From Myxococcales bacterium (GTDB lineage Bacteria > Myxococcota_A > Polyangia > Polyangiales > GCA-016699535): a DNA stretch of 64,000 nucleotides. The translations under genes were made by a program, and so were the position numbers. Within the stretch, counting starts at the first letter, position 1. Every line of letters starts with the position of its first letter. The DNA is taken from contig JACKDX010000002.1 of the NCBI GenBank assembly GCA_020633325.1, forward strand, positions 434,001 to 498,000. Reading direction: 5' to 3'. Of the stretch, positions 23,579-31,531 are shown piece by piece. The notes below the pieces were generated by a model that did not search any database, was not told the DNA's origin, and saw nothing but the letters and a program-made list of their open reading frames with translations.

Positions 23579-25135
23579 ATGCCCCACACGAGACGGAGAC
23601 GCGATCTGAGCGACACGCTCCGTCTTTACTGCGACGGAGAGCTTGTTCGCGAGTTTCCGTTGGGCTCATTACCCTTGGAGATCGGTAGAGCACCGGGATG
23701 CGACATCATGCTCCACGACGTCGACATTGCAGAAAGGCAGCTGCTCGTGCAGCGGCGCTCAGGAACAGTCGTGGCCTATGATCTCCAGAAGAAAAGCGAT
23801 AAAATCCATTTGCCCATCGATCAGCCATTGAGGCTGAACCAACGTTACCAGCTCATTCGCGCGGTAGAGCACCACCACCATACTGTGGCTGACGGCCACC
23901 CGGAAACGGAGGTTCTCGTCGCCGCGAAAGAATGTTTGCCCACATTGGCGTTGATGATCGGACGGAGCAACGAAGCGCGCCGCATCCCTATCAAGGACCA
24001 GCCGCTCCACATAGGCGCCGATTTGGGCAACGACGTTGTTCTGTATGACAGGGCCGTCAGCCGTATTCACTGCCGGCTTGAGCCCACGCCTTGCGCCCTT
24101 AGAGTGAAGGACCTCGGCAGCAAGAATGGCACCTTCATCAATGGGGTCAGGGTGCTTCACGCAGAACTCGTTCCAGGATCGTGGCTACGCGTGGGGAACA
24201 CGGATCTTCAGGTCCAAAGCAGGCGTGCTGGCATGGAACACGGCCTAGTTGCGGCCTCCGCTGAAATGCAGCACGTGATGGGAGAGGTGGCGCGGTTTGC
24301 AGCCCTGTCATGGCCCGTGCTCATTTGTGGTCCGAGCGGCGTGGGCAAAGAAGCCGTGACGCGAGCATTGCATTCCCAAAGCGCGCGAAGTCAGCGAGCG
24401 CTCGTAGCCATCAACGCTGGAGGCCTGCCACGGAATCTCTTAGAGAGCGAGCTTTTTGGTCACGAACGCGGCGCCTTTACAGGGGCGAGCGAGATGCACA
24501 GAGGCGCTTTTGAGCGCGCGCAAGGCGGGACCCTGTTTCTCGACGAAATTGGCGAGCTTCCTCTCGATGCGCAGACACGCCTGTTGCGTGTGGTGGAGGC
24601 CGGGGAAGTACAGCGCGTAGGTGCCGAAAGCGTGATCCCGCTCGATGTGCGTTTGGTGTGCGCGACCCATCGCGATCTCGGTCGCATGGTGTCCGAGGGC
24701 ACATTCAGAGAGGACCTCTACTATCGTTTGGCGCGACTGGTGATTGCAATACCGCCCCTCAATGTGCGTCCTCTCGACATCGAACCGCTGAGCGCTCACT
24801 TCTTGGTCAGCATGCAAGACGAAATTGGCCCCCGTACGCTGAGTCGAGAGGCGTTGGATCAGCTCACAGCGCATGGTTGGCCAGGCAACGTGCGAGAGTT
24901 ACGGAATGTGCTCGCGTTAGCTGCTGTTTCGACCGGCTCTACCGTCATCCACCGTACGGCGATCGCTCACGCCGTGGAGCGTTTGCACGGGGTGGTGCCG
25001 GCTCTGGCCAGTCAGCAGGGATTGCATGATATTGTAGCTCGATATCGTGGCAACCTCTCCGCGGCAGCGCGATCTTTGGGTATTCCCCGCTCGACATTGC
25101 GAGATCGGTTAGGCATGCGAGCGCAGCCAAAATGA
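23579..25135 (+). CDS. Sigma-54-dependent transcription activator with two FHA domains
   Basis: A 518-residue enhancer-binding protein. Residues about 12 to 95 form a degenerate FHA domain (PLEIGRAPGCDIML, but the phosphothreonine-binding S..H is replaced by ERQLL). Residues about 125 to 215 are a canonical FHA (VSRIHCRL, DLGSKNGTFING). The AAA+ core (about 225 to 450) has Walker A GPSGVGKE, the sigma-54 contact loop GAFTGA, Walker B GTLFLDEIGELP and an arginine-finger region. The C-terminus carries a Fis-like HTH (GNLSAAARSLGIPRSTLRDRL). FHA-linked activators are common in myxobacteria and read Ser/Thr-kinase signals. It is transcribed away from gcvT. A role in regulating the gcv operon is possible but not shown. 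Confidence 0.93.
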   Translation: MPHTRRRRDLSDTLRLYCDGELVREFPLGSLPLEIGRAPGCDIMLHDVDIAERQLLVQRRSGTVVAYDLQKKSDKIHLPIDQPLRLNQRYQLIRAVEHHHHTVADGHPETEVLVAAKECLPTLALMIGRSNEARRIPIKDQPLHIGADLGNDVVLYDRAVSRIHCRLEPTPCALRVKDLGSKNGTFINGVRVLHAELVPGSWLRVGNTDLQVQSRRAGMEHGLVAASAEMQHVMGEVARFAALSWPVLICGPSGVGKEAVTRALHSQSARSQRALVAINAGGLPRNLLESELFGHERGAFTGASEMHRGAFERAQGGTLFLDEIGELPLDAQTRLLRVVEAGEVQRVGAESVIPLDVRLVCATHRDLGRMVSEGTFREDLYYRLARLVIAIPPLNVRPLDIEPLSAHFLVSMQDEIGPRTLSREALDQLTAHGWPGNVRELRNVLALAAVSTGSTVIHRTAIAHAVERLHGVVPALASQQGLHDIVARYRGNLSAAARSLGIPRSTLRDRLGMRAQPK

Positions 25136-25139
25136 GAGG

Positions 25140-25838
25140 TCAACGCGGTTTGTGCTGTCGGGAGCGACAGCGCATAAGCACAAGATCTCGGGCCACGTGA
25201 AACGCCTGTTGTGTACTGGCCGATTTTGAGTGTCCCGACAGGCGTCGTCGGCAGGGAATCGTAACCACGGCCACCTTGCGCCCGGTCTGAAGCACCCGGA
25301 TGGGAAACTCAAAGTTCAAAAAGAACGAGTCAGACGGCAGGCTATTCGGATCAAAGAGCGTGCGCTCGAACAAATACGGGCCTTCGCTTTTCAAACGGAC
25401 GCCGTGGAGCATGGTGATGAGCGTCCGCACGCCCCACGAAAGGATTTTGCGGTGCCAGCCGTCATTCCGCCGGTTATAGATGGACAATACAATGTCGCTC
25501 TTATGCTCCGTGGCAGCCGCTCTGAGTGTCCCAATTGCCGAGGGCGGAATTTGGCCATCGGCAGGCAGAAATGTGACCCACCTTCCTTGGGCGATGCGCA
25601 CGCCACTCTTGAGTGCCGCGCCGATACCTTGTTTCTTGTCATGGCGGTAAAGCGTGTACGGAAAGCCCAGAAGCGCACGGTCGGCAGCCTCCCGGGTCGT
25701 ATCGGTTGAGCCGTCATCGACGAATATGATCTCCGAGTCGAGCTCATGCGCAGAAAGCCATTGCCGCAGCTCGCCGAGGACGGGCTCAATGTTCTCCGCT
25801 TCGTTATACGCAAAGACAATGATGCTAAGTTCCCGCAT
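25140..25838 (-). CDS. Family 2 glycosyltransferase
   Basis: The 232-residue soluble GT-A enzyme has the family 2 fold: LSIIVFAYNEAENI at the first strand, EIIFVDDGSTDTT, the metal-binding region TFLPADGQ in place of DxD, and a C-terminal basic segment RLSGHSKS, typical of enzymes that glycosylate polyprenyl-phosphate or glycolipid acceptors. No C-terminal membrane helices are present, unlike dolichyl-phosphate mannose synthases with anchors. It follows the acyltransferase gene by six bases on the same strand and ends five bases from the convergent activator gene. A surface glycan or glycolipid role is inferred. Confidence 0.87.
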   Translation of the reverse strand: MRELSIIVFAYNEAENIEPVLGELRQWLSAHELDSEIIFVDDGSTDTTREAADRALLGFPYTLYRHDKKQGIGAALKSGVRIAQGRWVTFLPADGQIPPSAIGTLRAAATEHKSDIVLSIYNRRNDGWHRKILSWGVRTLITMLHGVRLKSEGPYLFERTLFDPNSLPSDSFFLNFEFPIRVLQTGRKVAVVTIPCRRRLSGHSKSASTQQAFHVARDLVLMRCRSRQHKPR

Positions 25839-25844
25839 CGCGAA

Positions 25845-26408
25845 TTACTCTGGCCTCATGCGCAATACGCGTGCAGGCACGCCGGCAGCGACGGCGTATG
25901 CTGGGATATCGCGGCTGACGACGGAACCGGCGCCGATTTGTGCCCCTTTTCCGATGCAGACCCCAGGGAGAATCACGGCAGCGGTTCCAATATCGGCGTC
26001 ATCCTCGATGTGCACCGCAGCAAACGCCAAGGGCGAAAGCAGGATCGGAGTAGCGCGCCCGTTTTCGGTGTGCGCTGACGTGATGATCTTGACCGCAGGC
26101 CCGATCCCCACATGCATGCCAATGGTGAGTCCTCCTGCGCTGTGAAAGAAGCATTGCTGCCCAATCCAGCTGTGATCCCCGATGCGTAAATCACTGTTGT
26201 GGTAGCCTTTAAGGATGCTGCCATGCCCAACATAGACGCCCTCACCCAAAAAAATACGTTCAGGGTGAAATATCAGCGCGCCTGGCTCAATAACGCAATT
26301 CGGACCCATGGCGGCGAGCTGGCCGAGATCGGGCTTTCCTGAGCCTTGGCTCTGCCGAGCTTCCGTAGGGGTGCCGAGGCCAACTGAGGAGGGTTTTTTC
26401 GAGTTCAC
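25845..26408 (-). CDS. Left-handed beta-helix acyltransferase
   Basis: The 187-residue protein shows hexapeptide-repeat sequence throughout residues 35 to 180 (LGEGVYVGHGSILKG, RIGDHSWIGQQCFFHSAGG, IGMHVGIGPAVKI, DADIGTAAVILPGVCIGKGAQIGAGSVV) and the C-terminal VPARVLR typical of the maltose/chloramphenicol O-acetyltransferase group. The catalytic histidine is likely in TSAHTE near residue 122. It probably O-acetylates a sugar. It starts divergently from the beta-propeller lipoprotein gene and is followed by a glycosyltransferase six bases on, so the two form a small glycan-modification operon. Confidence 0.88.
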   Translation of the reverse strand: MNSKKPSSVGLGTPTEARQSQGSGKPDLGQLAAMGPNCVIEPGALIFHPERIFLGEGVYVGHGSILKGYHNSDLRIGDHSWIGQQCFFHSAGGLTIGMHVGIGPAVKIITSAHTENGRATPILLSPLAFAAVHIEDDADIGTAAVILPGVCIGKGAQIGAGSVVSRDIPAYAVAAGVPARVLRMRPE

Positions 26409-26433
26409 CGGGACTATCCTTTAAAAGGCCTTC

Positions 26434-26462
26434 GTGACGAAATGCTAGCATGGCACTATAGT
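26434..26462 (+). promoter_or_regulatory. Candidate promoter of the propeller lipoprotein gene
   Basis: GTGACG (26434-26439) and TATAGT (26457-26462) are separated by 17 bases and lie about 65 bases before the chosen start codon. The -10 matches consensus at five of six positions, the -35 at four. The call is by inspection only. Confidence 0.4.
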
Positions 26463-26528
26463 AGCCTGATAGTTTCGGCAGGTGCGATTTGGACGCACAT
26501 ACGTGGACATGCCTTAAGCGGGGAAGAT

Positions 26529-28463
26529 ATGCATATACGTAATTTTTTTGTTTTGGGATTAGCGGTGGCTGGCTCCTTGGGTCTGATCGCATGTGACGGA
26601 GGCAAGGACAAATCCGACCCGGGTCCTAAGGTCTGCGAGTTCGGTAAGAGCGGCGATCCCGAACTCTGCGATGGAAATGACAATGACTGCGATGACAACA
26701 TCGATGAATACGCTGACCTGCTGTGTGGGGTGGCGGATTGCAAAGCAACTCCAAACCTTAACTGCAGCGCCGACGGGTATCCGCCCTTTGGCGATGGCTG
26801 GCAGGAACCCAACAGCGATAACTCCACCGGGGGAATCGTGATTGATAAGGACGGCAACATCACGTTGGGCAAAGCGCAGCAAACGTTTTTGCATGTGTGG
26901 ATAGCCAACACGGTAGAGGGCACTGTTTCGAAGCTCGACGCAGAGACTGGAAAAGAGCTGGCGCGTTATCCGAGCGTGATTGAAAAAGGGATTGCCACAG
27001 CGGTCGGGACGATGGCCCACGATGCGATGCCGTATAACCAAGCGTGCGGTCAACCCGGCTATAACAACAACACAACGCCTGGCAACTGTCCGTCGCGGAC
27101 GGCGGTGGACCAGTTGGGAAACGCCTACGTGGCGAATCGTGCGTTCATGGGGCAAGGCACTGTCACAAAGATTGCCGATTTCGGCACCGACGAGCAGAAA
27201 CTCTCACATTGCGACGATCGTAATGGAGATGGCGTCATACAGACGAGTACTGACCTCGATGGCAATGGTGCGATCGACCCAAACAGTGACGAGTGGGTAG
27301 GCACCAAGGATGAATGTATACTCTGGACGCGGAATGTGGGAAGCGGCCTGCATGGCGTGCCCCGCGCGTTGGCCGTGGGTCTCAATCGGGATGGCGCGCC
27401 TGGATTTGTGTGGGTCGGACTGAATGGCGGGGACGGCGGCGACCTGGGCGCACGGGAAATCGTTGCGCTTGATCCCGAAACCGGCTTGCTGGCCAAACGG
27501 GGTGACAACAGCGAGATCTTATTTAATACCGGGACCTTTAAACCCTATGGGGCGGTCACGGGGCGGGACGGCAGGATCTGGTTTACCCAGACGGCTGATG
27601 GGACCAAGCCTTTGGGCTATGTCGCGGCCGACGCAACGACATTCACCCTGATCAACAAAGCCACTCCAGATGGCAAGAAGCCTTATGGTATTTCTGCGGA
27701 CCGAGACGGGAATATTTATCTCGGCTCTTTCAACAGTGCCGCCGCCATTGCATATCGCTTTAATCCTGGCACGGAGGAGTTTACTGCTGTTGCGGGAGCC
27801 GCGTTCGAACAGGGTCGCGGCGTGGCGGTCGATGAACAGTATCTATGGGTGGCGGTCTCGACAAACGTACAGCCCGACCCGAGTCAGCGCGTACTTCAGT
27901 ACAAACTGAGCGATCTGAGTCTCGTCAAAGACCACTCAGCTATCAAATGCAACAAGCCTATTGGGATGGGTGTCTCTGCCAATGGTAATATATGGGCAGT
28001 CTGTTATGGCACGGCCAACGCTAGAGGGTTTGCGGCGTTTTACGATGGGAAGAACTGGGCCGAGCCTCAAGAAGTCGGTGTCAATCCCTATACGTATAGC
28101 GATTTCACTGGATTCAATCTCAATTTTATCGCGGAAAATGGTGCATTTAGTTTTGAGGCCCGGGGGTGTCCCGGCAGCCAGCGGACGCAATGGGACGGCT
28201 TCGTGATAAGCGCGGGAGAGATTCCCTTGGAGGCCACAGTGACCGTGCGGGTTCGGGTCGCCTCCACGACGGACGGGCTGAAAGAGGCCAAGTACTCGGA
28301 GGCCATCACTGTACCTCAGATCGGCCAGGTGATTTATTTCGACCCCAAACCACAAGGCGCTTTTTTACAAATGCAAGTATCGCTCTCGACGGGCAATCCC
28401 GAGACGCCTCCCAAGATTAAAGATATTCAGCTTGTAAAATCCTGCTTTGTGGACGTGCCATAA
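26529..28463 (+). CDS. Lipoprotein with MopE-type metal motif and beta-propeller
   Basis: The 644-residue lipoprotein has a signal peptide ending GLIAC (about Cys21). Near residue 45 it has the myxobacterial metal-binding motif ELCDGNDNDCDDNIDE (MopE-like, PF11617-type), followed by a long seven-bladed propeller region resembling NHL/Vgb proteins: repeated units such as VWIANTVEGTVSKLDAETGKE, NAYVANRAFMGQGTVTKI, DGRIWFTQTAD, DRDGNIYLGSFN and ANGNIWAVCYG. The C-terminal 130 residues form a beta-sandwich-like end. It is presumably surface exposed and calcium or copper binding, with unknown ligand. ATG at 26529 is preceded by GGGGAAG. The longer frame from 26442 would include the promoter and is rejected. 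Confidence 0.88.
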   Translation: MHIRNFFVLGLAVAGSLGLIACDGGKDKSDPGPKVCEFGKSGDPELCDGNDNDCDDNIDEYADLLCGVADCKATPNLNCSADGYPPFGDGWQEPNSDNSTGGIVIDKDGNITLGKAQQTFLHVWIANTVEGTVSKLDAETGKELARYPSVIEKGIATAVGTMAHDAMPYNQACGQPGYNNNTTPGNCPSRTAVDQLGNAYVANRAFMGQGTVTKIADFGTDEQKLSHCDDRNGDGVIQTSTDLDGNGAIDPNSDEWVGTKDECILWTRNVGSGLHGVPRALAVGLNRDGAPGFVWVGLNGGDGGDLGAREIVALDPETGLLAKRGDNSEILFNTGTFKPYGAVTGRDGRIWFTQTADGTKPLGYVAADATTFTLINKATPDGKKPYGISADRDGNIYLGSFNSAAAIAYRFNPGTEEFTAVAGAAFEQGRGVAVDEQYLWVAVSTNVQPDPSQRVLQYKLSDLSLVKDHSAIKCNKPIGMGVSANGNIWAVCYGTANARGFAAFYDGKNWAEPQEVGVNPYTYSDFTGFNLNFIAENGAFSFEARGCPGSQRTQWDGFVISAGEIPLEATVTVRVRVASTTDGLKEAKYSEAITVPQIGQVIYFDPKPQGAFLQMQVSLSTGNPETPPKIKDIQLVKSCFVDVP

Positions 28464-28472
28464 GAGATAATG

Positions 28473-30581
28473 TCATCTCAGGTGACGCTCCAAAGGTTGC
28501 GCTTCTTGTGAAAGCTCGGGCGCGACTGTCACAAATGCCTGGTACGTGCGGCGGGCGCTCTCGAGATTGCCCTCGGCGACTTCAAGCCAGGCGAGCTGCA
28601 AGACTGAGCGCATATCGCCTCGCTTGAGCTGAAAGCGTAAAAGTTCCCTTGCGTGGTCCGCTGCGCCCATCGACCAAAGTAGCGTCGCGGCTTCGCGTAC
28701 CGCGTCTTCTTTCGATATTAAAAACGCACCGGGCTCACGCACCGCAGGGGGCGGCATGAGGGTCCTTTGGACCGTCGCGCCGGAAAGCAAACGGAGCTGC
28801 TCGCGGGGTAAGCGGCCCAATGCAAAACGCAGGGCCTCAAGTGCCTCAGCGGTGCGATCGCGGAAAACCAACCGCTTGGCGCGTGTCACTTCGTAATACC
28901 TTAGCACGGCCATTGCTGCGCCATGATCGCCCAGGGGCGAGGTGAGGACGTCACGTCCAAATGCCTCGCTCCAGCGTTCGGCCATCGTGCGGCGAAGGTC
29001 GGACTCCTGGATGTGGCGGTCCACCGGCAAATACACGTAAGGACCCAGGATCAGGCCCTGACCCCGCGTGGGCCAGTGGGCCTCGGACACCACCGGTACA
29101 TGCCCATAAGCGAATCTCACGATGCCGTCGTTATAGGCCATTCTGGCATCACGGCCCTGTCCCCGGCGTGGCGTGCCATCGAAGAATGAATGGGAGCGAA
29201 GCGTATGCCAGTGCCATGAGGACGTGGCCAAGCCACTGACAAAGAGGGCAATGTCGGGGCGTGCTCCATCGACGGCCTGGGCCATCATCAGCGCGCCGCC
29301 TGTGAAGTCTGTTTCGACGATCACCAACGCTTTGGGGGGAGGGGCCTCGCTCAGTAACCCTGAGTACGTTTCAAGCGCCGGGAGTTCGGCATCCAGGATC
29401 TCGGGCACGCGAAACAGCGCGGGAATGTTAAGCGCCGTCAGCAAAAGAGCGGCGGCCGCAAGAACTTGGTTCTGTTGGCTATGTGACCAACAAGCAAAGC
29501 CCGAAGTGCCAAGCGCGAGAAAGAGGGCCACAGCCGGTGCGAAATAGGCAACGTTGTCGGGATTACTCGGCTCGAGCGGTTGGATGCAACCGGCGACAAT
29601 GGCCAGAAATGTTCCAACCATCACCGCGACATGTGCATAGCGAAACGGTGCTCTTCCTCGGGCGGCAAGGAGAGCCCAAAGCCCCATACCCACCACTGGC
29701 AGGATGCCCGCTGAGGCGATGCTAAATCCAAAGGCATCGAGCACCTGACTGAGCCATGTGTGCCCCTGCACCCCCAAGTTGCGCTGATACGCGCGCGCGC
29801 TCACGTACTCCCAGAACCCTTGCCATGTCTGCGCGTGCCCCCACATGGGTGCGCCGGCTAGAGCGCGAAGAGGCAGCCAGCTCCAGAAAGCCAATCCTAG
29901 GGCAGCGGCCACCGCGGCGGTGCAAATCCCCGTCACGGTCACCCATCGCCTGGGCGGGACGACAAAAATAGCGCAAAGAAGCATGGCGGCAGGGGCAATC
30001 GCGTGGGGGAGATGAGCGGTCGTACACAACGCGCCGGCAAACACCGCATGACACAGATCGCGTTGACGCGCGCCGTACATCCAGCGAATGGCGTGTTGGG
30101 TGCCGTACAAACTCAGTGCGACAGCGATGCCGTAGACCTCCACGCGCAACGCCTGCCGTAAAACCACCCCGCTCAGCAGGAAGCCCATCGCCGCGGCATC
30201 CGGAGCTACGCGATGAACGAGATCAGCTAACAGTGTGCTTGCGCGGCTTGAAGAGGCAAGGGGTGGCGCCGTCGCGGTCGCGCCTGACTGAAGTGTCCGG
30301 ACAATCTGAATGACGTACCACGCCGCCAGAAGCTCAGTGCCCACGCTTAGCAACGCGATACGCCACGGGATCGGTCCCAGGGGCAGCCAGGAAAAGAAGT
30401 GGGCCAAGAGGGCATGCAGGGGCTGCCCGGGAGGATGCGATGCGCCAAGCAGCCATGCCGAGGCGGTCAACTCACCAGCATCATAAAGATGAGGACCACT
30501 TGCGGCATGCCAAACTCCCAGCATGCCTGCTGCGCTCATCCACAACGCGCGCCAGGAACGGGTGTTAAGATAGCGCTGCAT
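28473..30581 (-). CDS. DUF2723 membrane protein (protein O-mannosyltransferase-like)
   Basis: The 702-residue polytopic membrane protein is similar in plan to DUF2723/TMEM260-type GT-C glycosyltransferases. The first loop carries YDAGELTASAWLLGASHPPGQPLH, which contains the catalytic Asp-Ala-Gly-Glu of the family. About ten membrane helices follow to residue 390, and then a soluble helical C-terminal region with TPR-like pairs. GT-C enzymes transfer sugar from a lipid-phosphate donor to an exported acceptor. ATG at 30581 is five bases behind the miaA stop and is preferred to 30632, which overlaps miaA. The gene follows mutL-miaA in the same direction. The acceptor is unknown. Confidence 0.82.
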   Translation of the reverse strand: MQRYLNTRSWRALWMSAAGMLGVWHAASGPHLYDAGELTASAWLLGASHPPGQPLHALLAHFFSWLPLGPIPWRIALLSVGTELLAAWYVIQIVRTLQSGATATAPPLASSSRASTLLADLVHRVAPDAAAMGFLLSGVVLRQALRVEVYGIAVALSLYGTQHAIRWMYGARQRDLCHAVFAGALCTTAHLPHAIAPAAMLLCAIFVVPPRRWVTVTGICTAAVAAALGLAFWSWLPLRALAGAPMWGHAQTWQGFWEYVSARAYQRNLGVQGHTWLSQVLDAFGFSIASAGILPVVGMGLWALLAARGRAPFRYAHVAVMVGTFLAIVAGCIQPLEPSNPDNVAYFAPAVALFLALGTSGFACWSHSQQNQVLAAAALLLTALNIPALFRVPEILDAELPALETYSGLLSEAPPPKALVIVETDFTGGALMMAQAVDGARPDIALFVSGLATSSWHWHTLRSHSFFDGTPRRGQGRDARMAYNDGIVRFAYGHVPVVSEAHWPTRGQGLILGPYVYLPVDRHIQESDLRRTMAERWSEAFGRDVLTSPLGDHGAAMAVLRYYEVTRAKRLVFRDRTAEALEALRFALGRLPREQLRLLSGATVQRTLMPPPAVREPGAFLISKEDAVREAATLLWSMGAADHARELLRFQLKRGDMRSVLQLAWLEVAEGNLESARRTYQAFVTVAPELSQEAQPLERHLR

Positions 30582-30586
30582 GCGGA

Positions 30587-31531
30587 CTAGAGCATACCGC
30601 GATGATCGAGGTATGCGTCGATTTTCCGACAACCGGCGCCTTCGCTAAGCTCCGCCGGCGTGGCCCACCACGTGAAGCCTGGTTCACCCCGAAACCACGT
30701 GCGCTGCCGCCTGGTGTAGACGAGTGTCGCCTTACGGATACGCCGCGTCGTTGTCTCGAGCGGTTCGCCGCGAAGGATATGATCCAGCAATTGCCGGTAC
30801 CCCACGCTGCCCAAAGGCCGTGTGTCCGGTCCGTAACATCGCACAATCTGCCTGCATTCATCCACCCAGCCGCCTGCAAGCATGGCCTCTGTGCGTTGGG
30901 CAATGCGCGCATGAAGCGTGGGCCGGTCCAAGTCCAACACCACGTTAAAAGAGCGATAGCGGGGCGCTCCCTTGGCATGCATTTCGCGAAGCTGCCCGAG
31001 AGGCACACCGGTTTGTTCATACACCTCAAGGGCGCGGACGATACGAACACAATCATTTGGATGAATGCGCTCGGCGGCCAACGGATCCACCTTTTGGAGG
31101 CGTGCATAGAGTCCGGAACGACCTTCGACGACTGCTTGTTGCTCAAGGAGCGAGCGTATGGCGGGATCGACTTTAGGGGTTTCGATGAGTCCCCGTAATA
31201 GGGCACGTAACCACAACCCAGTTCCGCCCACCACAATCGGCAGCTTGCCGCGCCGATGAATGTCGGCGATCGCGGCATCGGCCAGGGTGGCGTACTCTAC
31301 AGCATCCAAAGGGTTGTTGGGTGTGGCTACGTCGATTAAGTGATGCACAATGCCATCAAGATCCTCGGGGCGGGGCTTGGCGGATCCCACGTCAAAACCC
31401 CTGTACACCTGTATGGAGTCCGCTCCGACGAGCTCCCCGCCATAGCGCCGCGCAAGATCGATTGCAACTGTGGTTTTTCCCGTGGAGGTGGGACCGGCAA
31501 TCACTAAAAGCGGAATAGCGCGCAGGGACAT
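30587..31531 (-). CDS. miaA: tRNA dimethylallyltransferase MiaA
   Basis: MiaA attaches a dimethylallyl group to N6 of A37 in tRNAs reading codons that begin with U. The 314-residue protein has the P-loop GPTSTGKT (residues 13 to 20), the substrate loop VGADSIQVYRGFDVGSAKP, VGGTGLWLRALLRG, NDCVRIVRALEVYEQTG, and the C-terminal GSVGYRQLLDHI and RRQRTWFRG motifs. All are standard. Its ATG overlaps the mutL TGA by one base (TGATG), and mutL-miaA linkage is common in many bacteria. The C-terminus is unremarkable. Confidence 0.96.
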   Translation of the reverse strand: MSLRAIPLLVIAGPTSTGKTTVAIDLARRYGGELVGADSIQVYRGFDVGSAKPRPEDLDGIVHHLIDVATPNNPLDAVEYATLADAAIADIHRRGKLPIVVGGTGLWLRALLRGLIETPKVDPAIRSLLEQQAVVEGRSGLYARLQKVDPLAAERIHPNDCVRIVRALEVYEQTGVPLGQLREMHAKGAPRYRSFNVVLDLDRPTLHARIAQRTEAMLAGGWVDECRQIVRCYGPDTRPLGSVGYRQLLDHILRGEPLETTTRRIRKATLVYTRRQRTWFRGEPGFTWWATPAELSEGAGCRKIDAYLDHRGML

